A stretch of 64,000 nucleotides of DNA from Benincasa hispida (Eukaryota; Streptophyta; Magnoliopsida; Cucurbitales; Cucurbitaceae): contig NC_052354.1 in NCBI RefSeq assembly GCF_009727055.1, positions 43,829,288 through 43,893,287 on the forward strand, in the 5' to 3' direction. Made by a program: the position numbers and the translations under genes. The notes below the pieces were generated by a model. That model was not told where the DNA came from. It searched no databases and saw only the letters and a list, made by a program, of their open reading frames with translations. Position 1 is the first letter of the stretch; every line of letters starts with the position of its first letter. This document shows, in pieces, positions 30,749-42,300 of the stretch.

Positions 30749-32570
30749 ACAATACCATTAACTTCAAACATCCGAGCTTGATGAAGTAAATCAACAGTGT
30801 ATTTTATTTGAGACATGAACAAATCTCCAATTTTAGGATAGTATACTTTAATGCCAAGGAAATATGTCAAAATTCTAATGTCTTTTAGTGAAAACTTATC
30901 TTTAGTACATCTATAATTTTCTAGTTGAATATTTGTGACTTTCAGTTATCACTACATCATTAACTTAAATCAATATGTAGCATTTTTCAGTTTCAGTCCA
31001 TCTATATAACAACGAAGGATTGCCTTTGAGCAAGACAATCCCAAGGAACAGAGAAAATAAATTATTCTTTCAAACCAAGCCCTCGGTGCTTGTTTAAGAC
31101 CATACAATGCTTTGTTCAGCTTGCAGACATATTTGTCGCTTGATTCTTCAACAAAGCCAATAGGTTGCTCCATATACACTGTATTTGATAATAAACCATA
31201 AAGAGAAGCATTGTTTATGTCTATTTGCTGCATCCATGATACGGAGAAAATGTAATAAGTACCCTGGTCGTTACAAAATTTACAACAAAGCGGAAGGTTT
31301 CAATATAATCTATATCAGTTGTCTGATGAAAACATTTGGCTACCAAACAAGCCTTGTACCTGGAGATCAAACCATTTGAATACCTTTTAATTTTGAAGAT
31401 CCATTTGCATCCCACGATCTTACTATTTTCAGTACGAGGTATAAGATTTCGGGTATCATTTATGATTAATGTTTTTTACTCTTCCTTCATAGCAACTCTC
31501 TAATGATCATGTTTCAAAATTTGTTTTGCATTTGGTAGTTTAACCTCTTTATGATCAAGTAAGGATACTTTAGGCTTGAAGATCCAATTATTTTCTTTTT
31601 TATTGTGGGACGTGTAGATACTAGATTGGGAGAAGATATAGTAATATTAACACTTACTTCATTATTGGAGCTCATATTTGGTTCAATTGATGGGTCAACA
31701 TTCAAATCAGTTGTGGCTTCAGCAATAGGACATTGTTCAACAGAAGTTTCAGCTAATGAGTTAACATTTTGATCGACAATGGATGACATCGATGAGAGTG
31801 TAGTAATATTATCAAGAGTCGTTGGTTCAGATGTCGAGGCTGGGATTGTCAATGGGAGAAGAGGACAAGTGAGGTGATTGGTGATTAGGAGATTAGTGTG
31901 AAAGAATAGGTGAAACATTCAATGGATAATTGAAATAAGATAAGTTTTATGTTGGTATATGTGAAAGAGTATTGGTGGATGGGATATCATTTGGACAAAT
32001 CAGGTGAATTTGTAGTCGACTGTTTGAAAATGAATTTTCATTCAAGTTAACGTATCTTGAGATGTACACTCTACCATCAGAGAAAAGACACTTGTAGCCT
32101 TTGTGTTGGTTGTTGTAGCCAATAAAAGTATAGGGTGTAAATATAAATTCAAATTCATGATCATTATATGAATGAAGGTAGGGAAGCAAAAACAACCAAA
32201 CACATTTAGAAAAAAGAGATGTGGTATTTTGATGAATAGAATTTGTAAAGGACTTCTATCATGAAGGTTTGGTGAAGGCAGCCAGTTAATAAGGTAGATG
32301 CATGTGGAGAAGGTTTCATCTCAATATTTTAGAGGCATATGTGATTGAGAAAGAAGTGTAGGACCAGTTTCAACAATACGACGATGTTTTCTTTCAACAA
32401 TGTCATTTTGTTGGGAGGTATGAGGGCAAAAGAATCTACGTGTCAATGCCACGAGTTTGTAGAAAGGTAGAAAAGGTTTTGAATTCACCATCCTCGTCAA
32501 ATTGAAAATGAATGGTTGACATGTTTGGGAGTTTTTATACTCGAGTTTTGAAAATTTTGAAGGCCGCTTG

Positions 32571-35145
32571 TGTCACATCCCGCACTAGATTACCCTTATA
32601 ACTTGAATGGAATGGTGACTGCAGCAGTTATCAACCCTTTTGCTGGCACTTACTGCCTATCTTACCTATTAAAGTTTGCTCAAACCCTGAATACATACAA
32701 ATTAACTCAAAACTTAACATATTTACATTACAGGGTTTCACAGCATTGTTCATACATGAATATTACAACTTAGTGAGCCCCATTAAGAATACTAGTCACT
32801 AGACAGACACATGTGTACTAACTAATACAGGTCTTTAAATACACTTCCTTCAACCTGTTCCTTTGAGTGGCAGAGCAGCAGCAGAAAAGTCCTTTGGGAA
32901 CTGACTGCTACCTGAAAGGAAAACATTTGAAAACACGAGCTAGAAGTCCAGTGAGTGACTTAATAAAAACATAAATCTCATGCTTAAACTGAAAGCTCGA
33001 AAACATAATACTGGAACTAAAATATACCAAGCAAACGTGTACATAAAACCTTTAAAATCATTGTATCTGAAACCTGAATCTTAGCTAAGAATGAACATTC
33101 ATCGCTATAATTCCCAGTGTCAAGCCATGGCCAAATGAGACCTCTACTTCGATCTCTTCATACTAAACTATGGCTAGGAGAGATTCCTACGTCGATTTCT
33201 TTAAATATACCGAAGGGCATCTCAAACAAATTCCTCTAAACATTAACATTGATAACTACTTTTAAACACCATTAAACATCATTATTCCCTAGTTGAGAAC
33301 GAGCATACATCGCTCTAGCTCCCAACGTCTATTATCGGCCACGAGACCCATGCTTCGGCGTCTCTTTACTGGTTTATGGCTTAGAAGACCCATACTTCGA
33401 CCTCTCCTTCAGAATTACCCACGTGCACGTGGAGGTTTCTATGTACCATAAACACCTTAGGTATATTTATTCAGATACCTTTCTTACCTTCAATATTTCT
33501 TTTTATTGTATTTAAGAACACCAACGCATGTACTTTGGCAATTTTAGGTATTTAAATACAGTACATCAAGCTTCACTCAACCTTAGTTTTAACCCTAACG
33601 CATGTTCCATACTTTGTAAAATAAATTGGCTTAAATCGTGTTGAACTAGCTTGTAAAAACCATTAGCATGCGTTAGACCTGGAAAACATACTTGGAAAAC
33701 TCATACATTAGTAACATCATACATTGATCATGCTTTCAATCCCTCGACGTCGTATTAATTACGTGCACGTGCTCGTAACTGAGTACCGTCGTACCTTAGG
33801 TACTTAACTAGGATACTTTCTCATTGTCCTTCAGTATCCTGAGGATACCTTCTCATTGTCCTTCAGTATTCGTCATATAACTAGTCATAAACATTTAGTT
33901 GAACACTAAGGCTTAGTGCTCAGATCATCATACTAGTTCATCGTGAAAATGGAGCTACTAAAGCATGCTGAAAGTATGTGGACAAGATAACATATTTAAA
34001 TCATATCAATTTTCATGGAAAACATGCATGAGAAATAACTTCAAACATATGTTGCTTGACACTTCATTTAAACACTTAGCATGAGAAATAACTTCAAATA
34101 AATCATAGTTTCTAAATCATTAAAACATCAACTCATCACATAGTTACTCACAGCTTGTCAGGGCTCTTAACGGGACTCTCCTAGCTCTTATTGGCCTGAA
34201 AGGACATAATTTATGGTTAAATTCTTTAGAATTATTGGCAGAATACCTCAAATAGTTCATTTACTAATAGAGCTTTCCTCAACAAAACCACATTGCTAGC
34301 GAGACAACCATTATGAGTGAATTCATCCTCGTGAGCGAGATCCTCATGACCGAGATCAAGCATTTCTTTAACAAACTTCAACCTAGCGATACTCACCATA
34401 CCAATGAGATTCAGCTCATTTTCTAGTGAGATTTCCTTCTTGATCGAGATCCTCATCACAAAATTAGCGAGATTATCATCCTGAGCGAGAGCCTCATTCT
34501 CTTCATCTCGCTATCGCTCTTCATGGTGAGCTGTTTGCTTGTTCTTCCCAAACAGCTGTTTGCTTTTGCACAGATTCTCTGTTTCAATTTCAAAAATTCA
34601 TAATTCAAAATCCTAAACTCTTTTAAAAAAACTTCATTCTACAAACTTGTTTAAAATTGAGTTAAATTTCTTACCTACAAATTTCAGCAAAAAATTTCTT
34701 ATGGTTTGGCCTGGAGCTTCCAATCTTCACCTTGAACCCTGATTAATCTGAGATTCTGCCTCTTCTGCAAATTCCTTATTTTTTGTTCTTCTTCTCCTAC
34801 AATCTTTTTCTAGCAAGACAACCTCGAAAACTAAATTCTCCCATCTTTCAAATGGCACCAATTTCACTAAATTTGCTCATGTAGATTGCCGAAACCAAGC
34901 TTTTGAAGTTTCTCTTCCTTTTAATCTTTCTTCTGCCTCCCAAGTTCAAGGATTAACCGCCACGTCACCCCATATTTAGTGCTTCCAGCCCAAACCAATA
35001 AGTGAACTTCCCTATTTAATATGTTTTTCTTTTCCTTTCTCCACAACTCCTATAAATAACATGAATTTTCACTGATTAGATATTTAATATATCTTTCCTT
35101 TGGCTAAACATACTTGTTTAGGAAATTTAGAATTCGGGGCTTACA
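32571..35145 (+). mobile_element. Solo LTR (family Y, 2.6 kb) inserted in integrase region
   Basis: Begins TGTCACATCCCGCACT and ends TTCGGGGCTTACA, flanked by exact GCTTG duplications (32566-32570 and 35146-35150). The start matches 16700-16830 closely, including GGAATGGTGACTGCAGCAGT and the CTTACTGCCTATCT segment. The middle has diverged: it lacks the long motif cluster and the 70-bp array of the sister copy. No coding domains. Confidence 0.87.
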
Positions 35146-35964
35146 GCTTGACAAACGAGAAGTTATTTATTATTGAGAATATTTTTCAGATTACGACTTT
35201 TAGCTATATGTTTTGCAACAGATAGAGATGGTTGACCTAGTCTCTAATGTAAAACATCAATGGAAGGTAAAATATTTGAATGTACAAAGAAGCAAGTAGA
35301 ATCTAAGACTTCAGTAGGTATAAATGGCTTCACTGTAGTGATGATCTCCAAATACGTGTCTTTGGAACGAGATGAAGCTTCATCCATTTTAAAATAATAC
35401 AAGCCTTCGTGAAGAAATCCTTGAAGAAGATAGAATCGGTTGCTCGGTCTTTCACAATATAATAAGAAGGATGGAATTCAAAGTAGGCATTATTATCAAG
35501 AGCAAACTGACTAACGCTGAGTAAATTTTTGTATCAATGGGTATATGCGAAGCATATTCTGAAGATGGAATATTCGATTTGGAGTTTTAAGAGAAGCATA
35601 ACCAAGGTGAGAAATATGCAAACTTGAACCATTGGTTGCTTGAATTTGCTATCCTCCTGAAGTGTCAGTGCTTAGTGTCAAATTAGTCAAATAATTTGTT
35701 ATATGATTCTTTTCCCCTAAATTCGAATAACGATTTCTGTCTCTGTTTATATCTACTGCAGAAGCCATTAGAGTTGTTGAATTAGAGTTTGAATTATTCG
35801 CTAGGCCTAAGTATTGTCCTAGAACTCTGAAGTAACATTTCTTGACAGTGTAACACCATCTGGCATTGAACACTATCCCTGGTCCAATTCTTGTTTCCTC
35901 CTTTTGAATTATTGTTTTTAGTACAATCAAAATTCATATTTTTGTTCATCTTCATATTGTTAAG

Positions 35965-36300
35965 ATCTGTAGTAGTGTCATAAGGATCATGAATCCCTCC
36001 TTAATCCTTATACTACAGACCTAATTAGGTTATCACTTAAGGCATGATCCACTTGTATATCTCATATACATGCTCAAGTTTACATACAATAACCACGAAG
36101 CCTTGTTTATTGGATATGAGTAAATACCAGAATGAAATAACACTTACATGTGTATAATTACAAACAACGAGACTCTGGAAGAATTAGAACACCAATCTCA
36201 ACAATCTCCCACTTGACCCAATGTCTTGGGAAACTAATGTACAATACAAGAGAAAAACACGTACAATATACAATAAACTAGGGCATATCCCAATATCGTT
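35965..36300 (-). mobile_element. Fragment: copia 3' internal end, polypurine tract and LTR start
   Basis: On the minus strand a GCCCTAGTTTATTGTA segment, then CAAGTGGGAGAT (polypurine tract), then TGTTGAGATTGGTG and about 240 bp of the 2-kb copia LTR family. The same order occurs at 14070-14400. The LTR is cut off inside the AAGGAGGGAT..GACACTAC segment. It sits inside gag of the host element; no duplication is visible, so the mechanism is unclear. Confidence 0.65.
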
Positions 36301-37050
36301 TATTTTCAGTACTCTCTTGAAAAGCAAGATTCACAAATGGAATAAGAGAAGAAGATGAGGCAAAAATCATTTTTTCCTTTTCCATTCGACTTTTTTTGGA
36401 TAGAAGAAAAGAAGTGTTTCTGGTAAATCAAAGGCATCCTTTAGCGAAGTAATAACAGAGACAATTGAATCATATTCAATTCCAAATCCATAAAAGTATA
36501 TGTAAAATATGATATTTCGTTGAAATTGGTTTGCCAAAAGCATTTTATCGATCAATAAGATTCTTCTTCAACTTTCGTAAATGATCTTTGATAGAGAGGT
36601 TTCATTTGCTCATATTCTGTACTTCTGTCTTGATGTCCATCACCTACGCCAGATTCTTCGTCGCAATCATTTCATTCAAATTTTTCCAAAGTTCGCTTGA
36701 AGTCGTGTAGTGAAGAAGATCTCTAAGTATTCCCTCATCGGAACATAATAACCAAGAAAAAAATCAAGCAATCTTGTCTCCTCTATCGATTATAAGCTGG
36801 ATATTCATTCTCAACAGCAACACTGTCTTGAATAATCGGTTTTTCACCATAGATGTGATATTCAAGCCCATTTTCTTATAGGGATGGAACAATCTGTAGT
36901 ATCCATATAAGAAAATTTGTGTCCTGAGCTTCACAATCGAAGTCTTGTTCCCTCAGTTTATTATTACAATTTCTTATGCATTTGTGGATTCCACGATAGA
37001 TCGAGAGTGAATAAAGGGTTTGAAGGATCGATGATGTCGTTAGACGTTTA

Positions 37051-37195
37051 GCTCTAATACCATCTAGATATTTAGAATGAAATATCTTTGTATTATTTTA
37101 CTTTTCAATGAATATGAAAACAATATTACATGTATATATAGAGATTAAGAAAATAACATAGAATAGTTATACAACCAATGGGTATATTATAAAAT
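37051..37195 (-). repeat. 5' LTR end and primer-binding site of the minus-strand copia element
   Basis: The LTR segment 37065-37195 matches 27963-28095. Next to it the minus strand reads TGGTATTAGAGC (37062-37051), one change from the usual TGGTATCAGAGC primer site complementary to initiator Met tRNA. The outer LTR part beyond about 37195 is replaced by other repeat sequence. Confidence 0.75.
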
Positions 37196-39287
37196 TATTT
37201 GATGGACTTTTTAAACCTATTTTTAAAAATTCAAGGATTAAAAAGATATGTTTTGAAAACTTAGGGACCAAACACTCATATTCTTCAAAACTTGAGAACC
37301 AAAAGGGTATTTTTTTCAAATATATATTTTAATTAAATTAAACTATACTATATATTTTCGTATTCATAATATTGTGTAAATACATGCACACTTTTGCTTT
37401 CACACGCGTATATCATCAATTTCAGTTCAATATATTGCAATCAAAATCATTATGTATTAACGATTACAATATCCTTTGGTTGGTTAGTATGTTTGTAAAT
37501 TGAATGATTCAACCTCAAAATTAGGGTTTAATGGATATCGATATCTTAGATATATCGTATAAAAAATCTAACACTTGTAGTTTTAGATAGGTTTTCAAAC
37601 TTCAAGAGGTGTCCGATGAATTTACTAAATACAAAATTAAAGTTAGTTGATTAAGTTAAACATAATATTTAAATAATATATATCTAATAGATCAGATAAT
37701 TTGATAAAATTTTGAGTATGTACGAATTCAATTTAGAGACACATATATTAGACATTTGTACAGTTAAGGGTTCGATTAAATATAGAACTCTTAAGTTAAT
37801 GATATGTTAACACTCATCAAAACTCACAGATTGAATAACACACAACACCAAGTATAAATTTTGTGTATAGACGACCAAAATGTCATTTTGTCCATATGTC
37901 AAAAACAATGAAAAATAACAATTTTCATGATGCCATGTATTCCTTGCCAACTTATTTGTTTAGTGTGACGAGCAATAACTCTAACGTGGAAGAGCATATT
38001 ATATTGGACTAGTTAAACACGACAACGAGCATGAGGAGGGAGAAGAGATGCAGTGTGAGAGAGTGACATAAACAAACTATTATACATCTTTATTTTCAAC
38101 GTTGAGTTAAACCACTTTTCGATGTTCAAATTTGGGTAATTTGCACAATTTTTTTCTTAACCCATTTAACCTTCATTATATTCGCAAGCTATAATTGTTC
38201 ACTGAGGCCATAATTACCCTTTTGAAAACATAATAGATTAATGGAAATAAAAAAAATGGATCCCATTTGATTACTTTTGGTGTTATTTACTTGTTATGCA
38301 TTTGTACTAACACGTGAATCCTACATCCAGATATGTAATGAAATAATGCAATCTGATTAATGAATAAAGAGTACTCAATTCGATTGCGTATGAGAATTAT
38401 GTTCTATTGTTACCATTACCGTTACAAAATTGATTTTGAGGGCATTTACTTAAAATTATAAATTTTGTCAAACTTACTATTACTGTTACACATACTTCTA
38501 CATTTGAGGGTCAAACAGGCTAGCAAATCAGAGTTTATGGATGATTTGAACTTAATAGCCAAGAAATGCTTTTTCCGGCTAAAAGCACAAAAATAGGTAA
38601 AGGAATGGAAGCACATCTTGCACCTTCTATGATCCATTCAACCTGCCTCGGTAATGATAAAATTTCATTAGGATTTCATCGATTTTTAGTAAGGTTTAAT
38701 AAACCCTGCCTCAGTCACCGTCTTCAAAATTTCGTAGTCCAACGAGAGATGGCTAGAGATGTCCACAAGACGGGGCGGGGTCGGGGATGTCATTCCCCAT
38801 CCCCGTCCCAACTCCCTATTTCATTTTCCATCATCATGAAATTCTCCACGGGATTGAGCCAATTAATTTAAATAACTAACGTGAACAAATTTTAATCAAA
38901 TAATTAACTTTATCATTAAATTGTTTATTATGATTAATTTTATGTGATAATTTGAATTTAAAAATAAATTACTCAAATTTTGACTTTAAAAAATTAATTA
39001 TTTTTTAAAAAATAAATAAATAAAAATAAAATTATTTATTATATTATATATATATAATCTAATTTAAACTAATATATATATAAATAACAAAACCATAAAG
39101 TTAGATAACTCTATTAAATAAATATGTAAAAACTAACGTCTCGGAAAATTTTTCCCCACTCGAGAGAACGTGCCCTCCCGGGGGAAATTGTATAGATGGC
39201 CTTCCTCCAACGTATCGAAAGTTGGATCCCATGCCCGTTGTTGTTATAGTCGGGGAAAAAAATAGGACTTTCGGTCTTTCTTGCTTC
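37196..39287. other. AT-rich intergenic region upstream of RAD9
   Basis: No gene seen. It contains fragments of the fold-back family (37200-37320), an AT-rich stretch (38880-39110) and a GC-rich imperfect palindrome at 38771-38810. Confidence 0.6.
38771..38810. repeat. GC-rich imperfect palindrome
   Basis: A run of the type GGGGTCGGGGATG, a five-base loop, then CCCCATCCCCGTCCC, in an otherwise very AT-rich region about 550 bp upstream of RAD9. It resembles short GC-rich dispersed repeats of plants, or could fold as a hairpin or G-quadruplex. No duplication is visible. Confidence 0.5.
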
Positions 39288-39304
39288 TTCCCGCCAATAT
39301 AAAA
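39288..39304 (+). promoter_or_regulatory. RAD9 core promoter: E2F-like site and TATA box
   Basis: TTCCCGCC (39288-39295) is a near-match to the E2F consensus, with C instead of A/T at the first position. It directly precedes TATAAAA (39298-39304), about 55 bp upstream of the ATG at 39360. A CT-rich leader follows. The short distance means the 5' UTR is brief or the true start site lies elsewhere. Confidence 0.4.
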
Positions 39305-39359
39305 CCCGTGCGATTCTCTCTCTCTCGTTCGGTCATCGGGCGGCGAGGAAGTGAGATCA

Positions 39360-42300
39360 ATGGAGTTTAGTCTGAGCGGAAATGCTCTCAAGACCTTCGC
39401 TCGCTCAGTCACATGCCTTGCTAGAATCGGAAACGAGCTCGTCATCCAAGCTTCTCCATCGCAGGTATTCCATATTCTCCCTTTTCTCCATAGTTCTTTC
39501 CATTTTTCCCCCGAACCTGCCTCCCTAGATCAGTTTCATCAGAGATTCTCACATCGTTCGCATCTGGCTTAATCAAGCGTTCGTGTTTAGTTTGATTGGT
39601 CAGTTGAGTTGTCTGTAAGCTCAATTGTAATGCTATGTTTTGATGAGTCCAAGATTAGGTGGAACTATCTGCATTTGTCTAAACGAATTCTCAAAATTGT
39701 AAATTGGCCGGTGAATCTGTATCCAATTTCTAGGCCATGTATGCGTGCAGAACGTGGTTAGCGACTTTGAGTGAAAATAACTTTTAAACATGTAAAATGT
39801 CACTGGTTAGTGATAAGCGAGCCGGATTACCCTTCACCAAGGTTCTTTCTACTGGTGAACTAGGAATCTGTGAAAGAGAGGTAACAGGTATCACATAAAA
39901 ACTCCAAGAGTGATGCAAATGCTACTCTCTTGGTTTCTTCCCTTTCATCGGGTGAAAACCACCAAGCTTTCCAATTAGCTTGATGTACATATGAACTTCA
40001 ATTCAGTAAGTTTCTTCATACTGGTATTGCCCAAGACAATGCATTAGCATCTAATAAATCTTTAACCAAGTAAAAGGAGTCAAGCCAGAACCTGACCAAC
40101 CATACAAAAGAGGTATCCAATCCAAAGAAAGAGAGAGAGAGAGAAACAAAAAAGTAAGAAAATTTCAACAATGGATACATTTACGTAAGTTCAGGGTTTA
40201 AATGGATACAATCATTAGTTTAGGATTTAAATTGATATAACCCTAAATACAAGTAAGTACAAAAATACATTAAATCCTGCAAGAAATCTATTGTTATTCT
40301 CCAGGCATGCCTTGGAAAAAAACATGCTAAAGGATCCTTCCTTGTCACGAAATGATAGATGCATTAAAAAACTCCTCCATCATAGAGCAACGATCTGCAG
40401 ACTCATGCAAAATGTCTCCCTTTCAACGACTTGCTTCTTGGCTTACAAGACTCATCTCACCTCCTCTACAACAAACCTTTGTGCTACTCTCTTTTATTAA
40501 GTTTTTGAAAAAATTTAAAACTTCCTCAGTTATATGTTATTGTACAAGGCCTACTTCTTCATCTGAGATAACTTTAGCCAAGAAACTCTTCCCTTTTCCA
40601 GCTGCCAAAACCCGTGGAAAAACAACTCATTCTCTTCTTTCAACAGTTTGATCTTGTCCATTTGAAATGATCTCATCTTATCCTTGAAATGTCCTTGCAC
40701 AATTGTTTTCTTGCCATTTGTCATGCAATCGATATCCCCTCCCCCCAGAGGACCCACGTGAATTTTAGTAATCAACACATCCAATTCCAGTCTTTCATTC
40801 CCTTTTCATCTCCAAACATACCATCTTATACATAACGATGACTTTTATTTTATATATCAACATTCTTTTGAAATAGAAAAACCTTTCATCAATATGCGGG
40901 AAGTTACAAGTTTAGTTTAAGATTGAACCAGTAAGTTAGTAACCCCAAACCTCCATCCAAGGACTTACTTTTCACTGCAACTAAAAATTGAGTGAACTTT
41001 ACAAAACTATGACTTTTATCGTATATATCAACTCTCTTTTGAAATCGAAAAACTTTTCATCGTTATAAGAGAAGTTACAAGTAAATGTTTAGCATTGAAC
41101 CAGTATACCCTAAACCTCCACCCTATTCAAATTACAAGGACGTACTTTTTACTGCAACTAAGAATTGAGTGAACTTCGTTTTTTCCTTTTGAACTCATTA
41201 TCTTTCATGCTAGGAGTTTAAATCATACACCCTCTCTTCCCTTTTGGTCAATTGGAGATCTCTTACATAATTCCTTTGGCTTGGGCTTTGGCCTTTTTTT
41301 TTTGTAAATTTCATACATCAACAAATTTGTTTCTTATGGGAAAAAAAAAAAGAATCGAGTGAACTTTGGTATGTAAATAGCTAAAACCTTGAAGCCTGCT
41401 TTGCTTGTTGAATTGTTTTGGCATGGGCTGCCTGGCTCAAATATATGGGAAAAAAAAAAAGAAACAATTTTATAGCCCATTGTTTTATTATCAACTTCAG
41501 CTTGCTTTTTACACCCTCAATGCATCACGGTCTGCCTATCAAGCTATAACATTTCAGACTGGGTTCTTTGATGACTATGCCATTTCTGGTAATCAAGTGC
41601 AATGCAGTGTTCTTTTGAAGGTACGCATGATATTATGTTGAATTACATTCACCAACAGTATTTTACTTCACCCCAATCCTTACCTATTTTGCCATGCCAG
41701 GCTGTTTGCTCTGTTCTTAGGACACCAATTGCCAGTATAGACCATCTGAAAGTGCAGTTGCCAGATCCTGATGCATTGAAAGTGCGATGGAGTTTGGAAT
41801 GCTTCAATGGTCAGTTGCTTTTTCCAGTTCTTATGAATATGCATACATTTGTGTTAAAGCCATATTCAAATGATCTATGATCATTGGTAGATGCAGATGC
41901 TGACAAATTGAGGTTGTCTAACTTATATTGGTCCAATATGTTGACACTGATTGATTATAAATCATCTGATAACCACAACTGAAGAGTTCAACTAAAGCAA
42001 CAAGGGTTGTTGGTCTTACAAAATGCTTTTGTGTTTTCAATGCGACTTGGTCTTATAGTTTTGTGATCAATAAACTTCAAATACATCAATGTTATCTGGC
42101 ATGCAGGAATGAAGAAAACATACTGCATTTCTTGCAACATTGAGCCAGACATACAACACTTGTCTCTTGACAGGAGGCAGTTCCCAAGTGACTTAGTCGT
42201 GAGACCTCGAGATCTGAACAGATTACTCTCTAATTTTCAGTCATCCTTGCAGGAGATCACTATTATTGCAACAGAACCAACTTCATTACCTTCTGAAGCT

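Larger units (their letters stand above)
28320..37050 (-). pseudogene. Copia gag-pol polyprotein remnant in pieces
   Basis: Gag: IEYDSIVSVITS (near 36470) matches the conserved copia gag stretch, and a damaged zinc knuckle (KKCYFR near 35840) follows. Integrase: a run of broken frames at 32200-35220 split by the 32571-35145 insertion, then the post-integrase GYNNQHKGYKCL segment (near 32110). RT: GCKWIFKIKRYSNG (near 31400), ALYGLKQAPRAWFE (near 31100) and FLGIKVYYP (near 30850). RNase H: KRILRYLKET (near 28460) and SFTDADWALDP (near 28370). The reading continues from 30754+ into 28653- once the inserted LTR is ignored. Several stops and frameshifts are present, so it is inactive. The order on the minus strand is that of Ty1/copia, with integrase before RT. 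Confidence 0.88.
27963..37200 (-). mobile_element. Decayed Ty1/copia element, minus strand, with nested insertions
   Basis: Bounded by matching short LTR segments at 27963-28190 (3' LTR) and 37065-37195 (5' LTR). Both carry the GATATTCAGAATGAAAT-type end and the TACAACCAANGNGTATATTA segment. A primer-binding site of initiator-Met type, TGGTATTAGAGC on the minus strand, lies at 37062-37051 beside the 5' LTR. Coding remnants lie between in the order gag, integrase, RT, RNase H. Three later insertions interrupt it (28659-30748, 32571-35145, about 35965-36300). Confidence 0.85.
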
